Positions 31,687 through 42,814 of a stretch of 64,000 bases of DNA are shown here, in pieces. The notes below the pieces were generated by a model that worked only from the letters and a program-made list of their open reading frames with translations, did not search any database and was not told the origin of the DNA. The stretch comes from Picochlorum sp. 'celeri'. Lineage: Eukaryota > Chlorophyta > Trebouxiophyceae. The translations under genes were made by a program, and so were the position numbers. The stretch is taken from assembly GCA_010909725.1 (NCBI GenBank), contig JAACMV010000004.1, forward strand, positions 806,001 through 870,000, written 5' to 3'. Each line of letters starts with the position of its first letter. Within the stretch, counting starts at the first letter, position 1.

Positions 31687-34600
31687 TAGATCGAAGCTTC
31701 CCTGGCCCTCTCGAATGGCAAAGAGAAGCCTTTCTTTGAGAACTTCTTCAGATGAGTATGGAGGAAGCTTGACATAATTGGCACATGTCATGACACTGGG
31801 CAAGTCTTTGTCAGCCAATTCTTGAATCCTTTCTTCCCGTGATTTGGGGGATTTGGGGGAAGACTCAGGGAGAGTAGGCATTTTCCTGACCACCGTTAAT
31901 CTTGGGTTCAGGGATGCGAACCCTCCAAATGGCAATCTTGGAGCTCCGGTCACAAATTTAAGGAATCTTCTCTGATCCAGTCCATCTAGCTCAGACAGGA
32001 CATTTACCAGCGATAAGATTTGGGGAGAGTCTGAAGAATATCCATGATCGCATTTTATGGAACTTAAAAGAGATGCAGGATTCCAGGTTTGCTTGGGAGC
32101 TCCACATGCCATCATCTCTATTTCTTCCTCGTTGAATATTTCAAGCTGGGAGATTGAGAAAATCTTGTCAAATCCAGTCCTGAATGCTTCCATCTGTCGC
32201 CGTATACCAGTTCCGATAGTCGCATCGAGCACTTTGTCGACATATTCTGGTGCATTGTCGGAGGTCACCAAGATATCTCCTCCACCTGGGCAGAGTTCAA
32301 ACGTCTCATCCCCAGGGAGGACAAAGTACAGGGACAAGTCATCAATGGGTGCTCCATGGACATGAATTCGTGATTCCCCATGTAGTATACTAGATTGGAT
32401 CTCCTCAAGCAAATCTGCGAGTTCTGGGGCAATCCCCCAGAGGTCCTGGAAATCAAGGGAGCCATGAACAACAAGCTTGTAAAATGCAGGAGACAGTGGG
32501 ACATCCAACAAGCGATCATCCTGGAGTGCCTTTGCCATTACCTGGCCAAGAAGAGAAAAGTTCTCCATGATTTTATCGCTGTTACTATCCGAAGTGTAAT
32601 ACTGCAGAGGTCTTGGGAAGAGACCATGGGGGCATTTGACAAGATCTTGGTTTGCTCCTTTATGACCATGGACTTCTCCTTCTAATGGGCCTGGTAAATT
32701 ATTTTTCACCGTGGTATCTGTCGGTCTTTCCGGATCTCGCCACATATTTAAGCTTTTAATTTGGAACTCGTATGAAAGCAAAGTGTAAAATTCCAAGGTT
32801 GGTCCTAACCCAGAGCCCACCTCATTGTAAAACTCCACTTCAAGTCTAGAATTCTTATTGGCGAACCGGTCAAAAACCTTTCTTGCTGAATTCATCACAT
32901 GATTTCGCGATATTCGAACCTTCTGCCTAGGAATCTTTGGCATCCTAAATGGCAAATCATCGACCACAGACTGATCTTGAGTTATACTGTTCCCTTGCCA
33001 CAATGTGTCTTCCAATATTGCAAGCATTGTCCTATTCAATCCAAATGCATTGTACCTGAAAAATTTCTTTCTCAAGTCGAAAGGAAACAGAAATTTCGTC
33101 TTGTACGGGAGCATATAACACCATTTTGGCAAGGTGCGGGAACAGATCAACAGAGGGTCCCTTATTTGCTTGGCCAGTTTGGATGATATCTTGGAATTGA
33201 CCAGCAATGATTTGAGACTTTCCGTTGCCAGTCCTACAAATTGATCTCTATGATGCGTAGATGCACACATCTTTCTTATTTCATCAAACGCTCTGAGTAT
33301 TGAAATACTTGGCAGTATGCTACTAGGATCGATTCCCAAGGCATCAGCAACACTCTTATCTACTGTCCAAGGGCAACCTACTGTCTTTGATATGCGCCGA
33401 TCTTTGCCCGCATCATGTTTCTTATCATTTTTAATCGCAAGATCTTCAGTGGTATTGCTTATTGAAAAGTCTAACTGATGCACCTGTCTCCAAATCCTCT
33501 CCATGTCGATGGACAGGTCACTATTGGGATCAACTCCTATAATATCTTCAGATTGGAGAACCCCAAGAAGCGTATCTGCGACATTCAACTCGTTTCCATT
33601 CATCTTCAAGGTAATATGAATCTTGCCTTTATCGTTCAACCATGCTTGGTTTACTGGACCCCTTGAATTAATTCTCGATTTTGTAATCTCTGAAGCAGGC
33701 TCATCATCCTCACAAGATTCTTTAGATGTCTCCTCCATCATGTCAAAATCACCTGGATTCATAAAATAAAGAACATAAACTCTATATTTAAGGGTGTATT
33801 CTATCATTTGTTTAGAGCATACCTTCCAAATCATCGAGGATTTCGTCTTCGTCTTCGTCTTCTTCCTCTTGTTCATTTTTGTCAGTGCTGGGAGCTTTGC
33901 CTGTTCCCAAATCCATGCCCATACCCGGTTTATACCCCAATTTCTTCGCTCTCGATCTAGTTATTCTTGTATTTTGACTAGAGTCCTCACCAACAGACCT
34001 GTCTACGTATTTTTGTGACAGCAATTTCTGAATCTTTGGTCTGATAAACTCTTGCACTTGACCAACTGTAGCTAATGGCTCGATCAATACAACCCCAGCA
34101 TCGATTGGGCAATCTTTGTTCAGGCAATGGAGTTTGATCTTTATGGGGGTGCCTAATGCTTGCACGCCAGTGTAGAAGGGATCAGGACTATCACTCACTG
34201 CTTCGTTAGGTGTGCCTGACAAGCCCAAATTGCTCAACAGGATTGATGGAAAGCTTGGGACACTTTGCAGCACAGAGCGATAGCAGGGAAATTTCTCAGA
34301 ATGCATTAAAACCTCCTGTAGCATTGTGGTTATTTTCGAAATGGACTCATTTATGCTGCCATTTTCACCAAGCATGTTGTAGAAGGAGATCAAGCGACTC
34401 ATCCAATCCTTCTCTTTTGGAGCTGAGATATCATCGCATGTAAGGTATCCCCTCAACGACTCAAGTATGTTTGTTTGCTGAATCTCATATGAAGAAACTG
34501 AGCGACTAAGAACAAGTGAGACAAATTCTTTCACAGCTTCGTCTCTTGGAAATTTCTTGCTCAGTTTTTCCAAAATGTTCATTCCTTCAGTTTTCTGGTC

Positions 34601-36797
34601 TGCACACGAAATGAATCAATTATGAGAATTATGAAAACAGATCAATCGACAGCAAACATCATACCAGAAAGCTGAGACTTTTCATCTCTAAAATAGGAAG
34701 TGAGGATCTTATCAGCCAACCACAGGTATGCCTCAGCAAGATGTTTGTCTACAGTCTCTGAATTCTTTATGACCTCCTTGGAACTGTTCATCTCTTGAAT
34801 GACACCTTCTCTGACAAACGTTTTCTTCAGTTCACGATCTTTCTGAAGCATAGATGCTATCAATTTGAGAGATGCGAACGGCCAAAGTTCACCAACTTCC
34901 TGGAGGAGTCCCATCAGAAAGTTAGATAAAGGAAGGTCAGCAGCCAATTGAGAGACACATGAATCTGAAGCATAGAAAATGAATTTATCGATTACTGATA
35001 GGCACCTCGCCTTGATTTCATGAGAAAAGGAGGAAGTTTCCATGTATAATAAGGCATCAACAAAATCTTTTGCAAGCCTGTCAACCAGATCATCATTGCC
35101 TTGAAGCACAGTTCTCTTCTCCTCAAAATTCTCTGTTCTTGATGGCAGGATATATTCGGCAAATTCATTCTTCATTATTGCTTTCATAGCTCTTTTGTTC
35201 TTTGCCTTATTTAGTATACACACATCACTATCCAAAACAGGTGCCATCATGTTGTCACACAAGGATATCAGAAGAAGCAATTCCTCCGAGCTTCGTGGCT
35301 TGAGGTACTCATTAGATGAATCATGACTTCGAGATGACATTGCTCGCAGTATTCCTGCGATTGTTTTCATGAGATTAGATTCCAGCAAAGTTTTAGATAG
35401 ATCTGATGAGCAATATGCACAAGTGGACAGGAGGTGCACTGTTGCATAGAACCTGCAGGGTTTAACTCCAGGGATTGCCTCCACAGTCTGCACCCAGTTT
35501 ACGACGGTAAATGAATGTATTCAAATCATACTATTTTGTCAAGATAAATATACATACTGTTTTTACGATGTTTTCAAGCATTGCCTGCGGCAAAATTTCC
35601 TCCAATGACCAGTCCAACTGCTGACAGGCATCTGCAATAGATGTTAATGCTTGCAATGCCGATAAAGACACTTTATTGTCGGCAGAGGTCGTTAGTTGGG
35701 CTAGTGTCGGTACAATGGTTTTCAGGGAAGGCAAAGCCGCTGAGTTCTCCTCAGCATCCATGATACATGCACAAACATTGGCAGCAGTGTTCACAGCCAC
35801 TCGTTGTAAGCCAATCTGAAAGAAGTCCAAAAAAGATAGCATTGCTTCAAGCGCACCAGCCTCCAGCAATGCCTCAGGGCACGATTGCGATATTTTCCCT
35901 AATGCTTGAATGCTCTGCTCTGCAAGATCAATGTACTCAATGCATAACAGCTTTTCACAGAGAATTTGGACACCACCATGACGTGCAATCTGTTCAGAAG
36001 ATGGTGGATATATATCAGCCAACAAAGTCAACGCTCTGGAGGCCATCAACATTATTTCAGGAGATCCATTTAGTGAATTTACCAAGAGCGGCACTACTTC
36101 ATCCACTGGAAATGAAAGCATCGAATCCTCAGATGAGACTGATATAATTTCGCAGAGCTCTGATAAAGCAGTCATTCTATCGCCCTCGCTTTCTGATTTG
36201 AGCAAAGCAAGCAAGCTTTTCACCCTGGATGAACTCGGCCCCATGAATGCTGGGGCAAAGACTTCAAATCCTGACCCTAATTGCCTGAAAAGGTGATGCA
36301 TTCTGCACAAATAGACAGGGGTGATTTCATATCGACAGAGCACACACTGTCACACAAATCGAACTCACTCTACTCTATCGCGTTCCTCCTCACCAAAACT
36401 CTACAGACAGAAACACATGTAAGTAAACTTCAACACCGAGACCCAAGTATAGTAGAACCATATCTCAGTACGCCCCACATACCCTATCACCTTCATCCCT
36501 TCTGCTCATTTTGCTATTTTTACTATTATCTTTATGTTTATCTACCGAAGGACCACTTCGATTGCCCAGATGTCTCTCCAAAGCCTTTGATTTCCCTTTC
36601 GCTCTCGAACGTCTTGTTTGCGCTAAAGAGTCTTTCTCTGCAGGTTTAGGCGATTTATCTTGAGTTTTATATGGTATATCGTTCTCTTCGGTTGATTTGA
36701 TGTCCTTTCTCCCGGAATGCCCCTCTTCTGTCTTGTTTTGAACGCTCCCTGCTTCTCGTTTTCTCTTCGAAAACTTGCCTTGCTTATGGTTCTGCAT
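31681..36797 (-). CDS. UPL3: HECT ubiquitin ligase, UPL3/TRIP12-like
   Basis: Six exons (36483-36797, 36369-36400, 35558-36302, 34665-35487, 33823-34599, 31681-33752) join with phases that all match to give 1,587 residues. A basic disordered N-terminus of about 105 residues precedes armadillo repeats with the family's landmarks: SRALTLLADIYPP, YIDLAEQSIQALGKIS and LSFLDFFQIGLQRVA. The HECT domain fills the C-terminal 400 residues. Its catalytic cysteine is Cys1554 in VMTCANYVKLP, 33 residues from the end. UPL3/KAKTUS controls trichome and lignin pathways in Arabidopsis, and TRIP12 acts in DNA damage and ubiquitin-fusion degradation. The 32-bp second exon is small but needed for phase. Confidence 0.93.
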
Positions 36798-36995
36798 TAC
36801 GGTCAAGCATTTCCACTTCCGTTCTATTGTAATATTTTAAATGCTTTAAATGTCTTTGCGAGCGAGAGTCCGAGCCGCGTTCTTGTCGGAATCTGGATGA
36901 CCCATGACTGGGTCGATCATGCATATGAATCATGAATAAGTGTGATATATCATCATTCCACCATCGATGGTCGGGAGCAGTTTGCTATTCTCTCG

Positions 36996-38246
36996 TTACA
37001 ACTCAAACATTGTTTCACATGGACTTACTATACTCGCCGATGCAATGCATATGTCGTTGTCATAGAGGACCACGAATTGCTCAGGTGTGATGGCAAATGC
37101 AGGCATTTCAAATTCAAGCACATTGACCCATGTATGATATCCTTCCAATGACCAATATTTGCTTTCCTTTGGGACAGGATCTAGAAGAGATCTTGTCTTT
37201 AAAACACACTCAGCCTGCTTTTGTCTATATCTAGCTTTGCTCTGGCATGACAGCGACCCGGTTTCCTCGAATTCTCGCTTATGCGGCTCAGAGAGCCAGT
37301 GTACTTCACCAATCAATGCTTTCGTTGTATACAATGCTGGATGATTTCGCCCTCTGCCGACGTACAATATTCTATTATCTATATCCTTGCCCACAACGTA
37401 CGTCTTATTAGATAAGCCTGCCATTTTTGAGCGTTGACCATACGTGTATCCTAATATGTTTGAACAGGGACCGATGGTTTTTCCTGTATCGATATCAACA
37501 AATCTCCCTGGTATCGTGTCAATGTAATCTGAAATGAAATCATCAAAAACTCTTTTTCCAATGAAGCAGATGCCGGTGCTACTCTTTCTCGATGCAGGTG
37601 GCAAGCCTTCAGACTCTGCAATACTCCTAACCTCAGCTTTTGTCAGAGTACCAAGAGGAAATAAAACCTTGCTGAATACACCAGGATCAATAGAGGCTAA
37701 AAAGTAAGTCTGATCTTTATCTTTGTCAACTCCTTGAAGCATAACCGTCGTTCGTTGATGACCCAAAACACTCCTTTGTGCTATTCGAGCATAGTGCCCT
37801 GTTGCAACCTTGTCAAATCCTCTTGAAGCTGCAAAGTCCAAAAATGCTGAAAATTTGATATATTTATTGCAATCCAAATCAGGATTCGGCGTTGCTCCCA
37901 TCTTGAGCTTGTCCAAAAACTTGGTAAACACATCATCCCAATAGCGTGGGACAAAGTTTGCCTCGAGCAGCTGAATACCCAGGGATGCACATACTCTGGT
38001 TGCCTCTCTAAAATCTTCCTCTATCGAACAATTTGAATTCCCCTTTTCTTCCGCTTCATCCCAGTTACGCATAAATACACCGGTGACATTGTATCCTTGT
38101 TTCTGCAGGAGGCATGCTGCAACAGCAGAGTCAACTCCGCCCGAAATACCAACAGCTACCTTAATATCCTCCCGTGTCAAAGGAGAAGAGGTGGTTGATG
38201 CAAATCTTCTGAAATAACTAGCGAAATTCCTGAATGTCTGAGACAT
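36996..38246 (-). CDS. MTU1: Mitochondrial tRNA 2-thiouridylase (MnmA/MTU1/TRMU)
   Basis: This single exon encodes 416 residues. The first 20 residues (MSQTFRNFASYFRRFAST) are basic and hydroxylated, as in a mitochondrial presequence. The PP-loop SGGVDS at residues 35-40 binds ATP. The two catalytic cysteines are present: NPDLDC in the central part and GICFIGKR later. GYTYGQR and YVGRGRNHP are also family signatures. The enzyme transfers sulfur to U34 of mitochondrial tRNAs for Lys, Glu and Gln. It begins only 8 bp after the stop of the Pkr1-like gene on the same strand, unusually tight for two separate nuclear genes. Confidence 0.95.
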   Translation of the reverse strand: MSQTFRNFASYFRRFASTTSSPLTREDIKVAVGISGGVDSAVAACLLQKQGYNVTGVFMRNWDEAEEKGNSNCSIEEDFREATRVCASLGIQLLEANFVPRYWDDVFTKFLDKLKMGATPNPDLDCNKYIKFSAFLDFAASRGFDKVATGHYARIAQRSVLGHQRTTVMLQGVDKDKDQTYFLASIDPGVFSKVLFPLGTLTKAEVRSIAESEGLPPASRKSSTGICFIGKRVFDDFISDYIDTIPGRFVDIDTGKTIGPCSNILGYTYGQRSKMAGLSNKTYVVGKDIDNRILYVGRGRNHPALYTTKALIGEVHWLSEPHKREFEETGSLSCQSKARYRQKQAECVLKTRSLLDPVPKESKYWSLEGYHTWVNVLEFEMPAFAITPEQFVVLYDNDICIASASIVSPCETMFEL

Positions 38247-38254
38247 ATCTCTAG

Positions 38255-38673
38255 CTATTTTCCCGCGTCTAGCCCTAGTTCCTTCTTCTGGAGCACAACA
38301 GATTCAGTCCCAGTTTGAATGACATACCTGCAAGTCACCGCCCCAACAATACGCCATTGACTCTACTAAAATGGAATAAATATGTACGATACGCACCAGT
38401 TGAAAGAAGCGAGAAGTCCCAGCATCAGAAATAATAAAACGATAAAATGAAGAGCAATGTCCTGAGGCAAGTCCCCAGAAGACAAACTAGCTGATATCAG
38501 CGCAACCCCCAAGACAAGAGAGCCGTTAATGAAAACGACTGTAGGTCTCTGCAGTATATTCAAATTATGTATACTCAAAAACCACCCTATACCCAGCTAT
38601 TCAGACTATGCAAACATACATTAATGCCCTTGGTCAGTGCTCCTACAAGAACTGACTCAAGAAATGATGTCAT
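38255..38673 (-). CDS. PKR1: Pkr1-like small ER membrane protein (V-ATPase assembly)
   Basis: Three short exons (38620-38673, 38397-38548, 38255-38327) with introns of 71 and 69 bp give 92 residues. The N-terminus MTSFLESVLVGALTKG is followed by two hydrophobic helices separated by SSGDLPQDIALH and ending FNWYV, then a polar tail. This is the layout of yeast Pkr1, an ER protein needed with Vma12/21/22 to assemble the V0 sector of the vacuolar ATPase. The match rests on topology and a few positions (ESxxxGA, the IHF-like block and the W at the end of helix two), so the family call is moderate. The exon structure itself is firm. Confidence 0.62.
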
Positions 38674-38979
38674 CACAAAGGCATTGTTATCTTAAAGGTA
38701 TCTATACTCTTCAGAAGAAATACAAGAGTCTGGAGCAAAATACCATTCATTTATGATGATCGAATGCTTTGGCACTCCTTGAATGAGAATTCTCTGTGCC
38801 CAGATTTCAGATTCCCTGATTCTTGTATCCGATTGAATAGAAATGCATGCATGCTCAATTGATCATCTAGTACTATTGCTAGGAATACGTGATATCAGCG
38901 ATCATCCGATTGCGAAAGTGATACGTGTCTGTACGCGTTCACCCAAGAAACCCGTACTGAGACGATTTGATTGAACAGG
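38674..38979. other. Divergent promoter region
   Basis: This 306-bp spacer lies between the Pkr1-like gene (minus) and the AI-2E gene (plus). No coding sequence or repeat was seen. Confidence 0.5.
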
Positions 38980-40935
38980 ATGGCAGCAAGAATGACACTA
39001 CGTGGGGATACATTATCACAAACTAGGGATTATAAATGCAGTAGAAGTGCATCATGTCGAATCCAAAGGCTGGCAGGGTTACAGAGGACACTCCATTGCG
39101 GGGTGCCTTGTCTTCTTCGAAAGGTCTCTCGGCGAGACATAGCATCTGTCCGGATCAGTGCTGCAGAAACACCCGAGTTTAATAATATACCAGATGATAG
39201 CCTGTTGCCTGTTGAAGAGGTCCCTCGACGCATTCAAATGTCAGATGTGATTGACTGGTTCATCAACCTGCCATGGCCAAAGATGGCCTCGTGGCTTTTG
39301 GTGATTGCGCTTGCAACGCAGTTGAAAGACTTTCTAGGTGTACGTGTCATGTGTTGCATGTATTGTGTGATCGGCGGAGGTATCTGAGGGGCTCTGGGTT
39401 CCGGATTTAGACCAGAGTCTTGTTGTCTGCCTGGTTGATTGACAAAATGGCGACGTGAATCTGACAGTATTGTTTCGCTTGTGTGTGTAGATAACTATGG
39501 GAACTTTCATAGTATCATTCATAGGAAACAGTTTTGTGACAAGTGCTCAAAATATCCCTCAGTTGAAGACTCTGTCTCCTCAGCGCAGAAGAAGGGTGCT
39601 TGTCTTTGTGTACTATACCTGCATTGTTCTTCTTTTCACCCTATTTGGAGTATTAATAATTCCAGATGTTGTCAGGGAAGGGTACGATTTCGTCTCGAGG
39701 CTTCAGACAGAAAACTTATGGGTAGTCGTGCTAGAGAAGATGAGAAAAGGACTTGGGTATGTCTCATGTCTATCTGTTCTGCGGCCTTCATTATATTCAC
39801 CTATTTTCCTTTGGTTTTAGGGATGGTGTCATGGATCAGTTAGAAAGGTTTTTGGTGATATCTTCAAGTGGAGATGTGACAACAGCTTTAGATTTCCGCA
39901 CTCTTGATACTTTGGGCCCAGAGGCCAGGACAACGTACTTGGGAAGTGCTCTTCAAAAAGTCCTCAAACAATATACTAATGCAGCAGCAAGCTATATATC
40001 GGATATGCTTTCTTTCATCAGTCGCTTTGTAGTTCAGGTAGGTATATTGTATCTAGTTTGAATATTGTTTCAGGGAGGACGTTCAGTAGTAAACAGATAT
40101 GGGGGCAACTATGGTTCTTGTAGCAACTCTCACAATCATTTTGAAGTCATAATGTCTTCATCTCGAATAACGTGATTGAGAAGGCTACGTTGAATTGCCC
40201 TCCTGTGCTGACTTGAAGGCGATTCTGAGAAACACTGCTGCATTTCTGCTCTCATGGTTTGCTCATCAATCTCACTTTTGGATTCGTCTAATTATATATA
40301 TATTCTTTGCATCGCAGTTGGGAGTGTCGTTCGTGCTTTCCTTCATGATGGTGTGGGACCTTCCCAGAATTGCACAAGGGGTCGAGTCCCTCAAGTCTTC
40401 AAGGATTGCACCAGTGTACAATACCATTGCTCCGTCCGTCAAGGTCTTTGCGACACTGTTTGGAAAAGCACTTCAGGCACAAAGTCGAATAGCTTTGGTG
40501 AATACAGTGCTCACAGCTCTAGGAATGTGGGCCCTGTGTATTCCAGGCATTGGATTGTTGTCGGTTTGTGTCTTCATATGCGGATTCATTCCAATTGCAG
40601 GAGTGATAATTTCGACAGTCCCTATAGGATTTGTAGCTCTCACTGAGTACGGTTTCATGAAGTTGGCGCTGGTTATTCTCATGATTGTTGGTGTACACTT
40701 TGTTGAGGCATATGGACTAAACCCAGCAATTTATTCAGCACACCTCAAGCTCCATCCATTGCTCGTGCTGACAGTTCTTGTTGTAGCAGAGCATTCACTA
40801 GGTATATGGGGACTCCTTCTTGCAGTGCCATTAACCGTGTTCGCCCTGGATTACTGCATTTACTATCCGTCTTATTCAGCAGAGGATGTTGCACAGAAGG
40901 AACTCTACGTTATCCGAAGTCGCGATGATCTGTGA
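38980..40935 (+). CDS. AI-2E/PerM-family membrane transporter, probably plastid
   Basis: Four exons (38980-39339, 39491-39756, 39821-40037, 40318-40935) give 486 residues. The first 70 residues are arginine/serine-rich and resemble a plastid transit peptide. Hydrophobic helices follow, including LLVIALATQ, VYYTCIVLLFTLFGVLIIP and FVLSFMMVWDLP. A C-terminal block has ALCIPGIGLLSVCVFICGFIP, HFVEAYGLNPAIYS and the family motif HPLLVL...GIWGLLLAVPL. These are signature segments of the AI-2E (UPF0118) family of cyanobacterial ancestry. The substrate in algae is unknown. The last intron (40038-40317) is 280 bp, about four times the local norm. Confidence 0.85.
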
Positions 40936-41115
40936 AGACTGTGACAACTTTTGCTCTATATGGAATTTAATGTAAATTATTTTGCCCTTTTCCTCGTCGA
41001 TAGCACATATTTCGTGCCTGAGTAGCCCCGGCGACTGTCTTTTGTTGAGAAACGCCGTGCGGTGCTCAGGGCAGAACTGTGTATAAAGATCGATCTTTAG
41101 CATATTTACATATAT

Positions 41116-42243
41116 ATGCCTGAAAAAGGAGGTAGAGAGGACGAGCGCGGTGGTGAAGACGGCTTTTTCTTCGGCTTGGTAGGAAAGACAAAAGCAGACC
41201 TCACCGCCAAACAACTTCCTCTTCTGCGGGTGATCGAACTCGATGCACAGCCCAATTCAAAGATAGGTGGATCTCGTAAAATTGCGATCAAAGATCATGA
41301 GGGCTACGGGATCAATGGCAAAAACGCCTTCGAGACATTAGGCCAAGTAGGGATTTCTTCGCGGGTAAAAGGCCTTCTCCTTCTGAACTTGGTGATGATA
41401 GCATGTTCTAGCACTTTTGTAGTCTTGAAAGATGGACAGAAGAGCATTGATCCGTTCATTTTCTCCACAGTACGTTTCCTGTTGGCAGCACTGGCCTTTT
41501 CACCCTTTCTGGGGAAGGCAATGCAGCAGCCCAAAGTTCATCTCCCGGGTTTGGAAGTAGGCTTCTGGGCTGCTGGTGGATATCTGACGCAAAGTGTGAG
41601 CCTTTTGACGACAGATGCTTCTCGGGGAGCTTTTTTGAGTGCATTTACTGTTGTTGTTGTACCTCTGCTTGAGGGTACTTTTGGCTCAAATAAAATCAAA
41701 AGGGCTCATTGGATAGCCGCTGTAATGTCATTGGTTGGAGTCATGCTCATCGAAGATAGTGGAACACCCGCTTCTTGGGGAGATTTTTGGAGTTTTGCTA
41801 GTGCTGTGTTGTTTGGTGTGCAAATTTTTAGAACAGAACATTGGTCTAAAAGGCTGGGATCAAATGCATTCATGCCAATGATATCGATATCCATTGCCTT
41901 TATTGCTCTCTTATCTATTGTGGGGGCTATATTTACCAGTCCAGTAGAATTAGTCTCGTTGTTTATGCGACCGTTCAGTGATCTTTCAGAGAGTGTCAGC
42001 TTGCCATGGGTTGAGATCCTATATATGGCTTTCTTTGTCACAAATTTTGGACTATGGGCTGAAGTGATCGCACTTCAATACATCAACTCTACCGAAGCTG
42101 CAATTGTATATACGTTAGAGCCAGTTTTCGGGGCAGGCTTTGCATGGCTCTTCCTGGGTGAGCATTTTGGTGGCTGGGTTGGATGGCTGGGAGCCATCCT
42201 GGTTACTGTGAGTCAACTGGTCTCTTTCGTTCTACCTAAATAG
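41116..42243 (+). CDS. EamA/DMT-family transporter
   Basis: This single exon encodes 375 residues. A hydrophilic N-terminus of about 85 residues precedes ten hydrophobic helices in two EamA halves. LLLLNLVMIACSSTFVVLK opens the first; FSFASAVLFGVQIFRTEHW lies in the second. The final helices carry INSTEAAIVYTLEPVFGAGFAW followed by LGEHFGGWVGWLGA, the most conserved part of EamA proteins. Plant relatives include plastid-envelope members of unknown substrate. The N-terminal extension is not a classical transit peptide because of its acidic residues. The tandem duplication begins about 12 bp after its stop. Confidence 0.8.
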   Translation: MPEKGGREDERGGEDGFFFGLVGKTKADLTAKQLPLLRVIELDAQPNSKIGGSRKIAIKDHEGYGINGKNAFETLGQVGISSRVKGLLLLNLVMIACSSTFVVLKDGQKSIDPFIFSTVRFLLAALAFSPFLGKAMQQPKVHLPGLEVGFWAAGGYLTQSVSLLTTDASRGAFLSAFTVVVVPLLEGTFGSNKIKRAHWIAAVMSLVGVMLIEDSGTPASWGDFWSFASAVLFGVQIFRTEHWSKRLGSNAFMPMISISIAFIALLSIVGAIFTSPVELVSLFMRPFSDLSESVSLPWVEILYMAFFVTNFGLWAEVIALQYINSTEAAIVYTLEPVFGAGFAWLFLGEHFGGWVGWLGAILVTVSQLVSFVLPK

Positions 42244-42814
42244 ATCTGAAGTCGAATGAAATGATATCTGAAGTAGTGTTATTTTTCATTGTAAAATTGA
42301 TATTGAGAGTGCAATTGCAACCAACCAACCAATTTCCTAAAATATCCTAAACAAGGACATTCGCTGGCGGTTGAACCGATGACTATTGATTGCATGCGAG
42401 CAGCTCCAGGTACCATACCAAATTCACCAAACATTACCTCAAACAAATATTACACCAAAAAACAAGAGCATTGGTGACTCACTGCACCCATTGATCCTAT
42501 TCACGAGCTCGTTCGTTTTTTGAATCTGAGATCGGTTCGGTTTGGGTCAAAATCACTTTGCTCATCGAGCCGATATTTCTCCTTTTCTGCTATCAGGTAC
42601 GATTATATTATTATCAAACATCAGAAAGTCGTCATACCATGGCGGTTCGCTCTGTTTGGTGTTGTTTTGAGGTGCTTGGTTGTTATGTCCCCAGCAACCG
42701 TTTTCTCTCTGCTGCGAGAACAGATGGCCAGGGGTAACAATCGATTCGCTCGTTGGCGACCGATTTCTTTGCTCTCTAGATATTTTGAAGATATTGTAAC
42801 GTCTTTTTGTAGTG

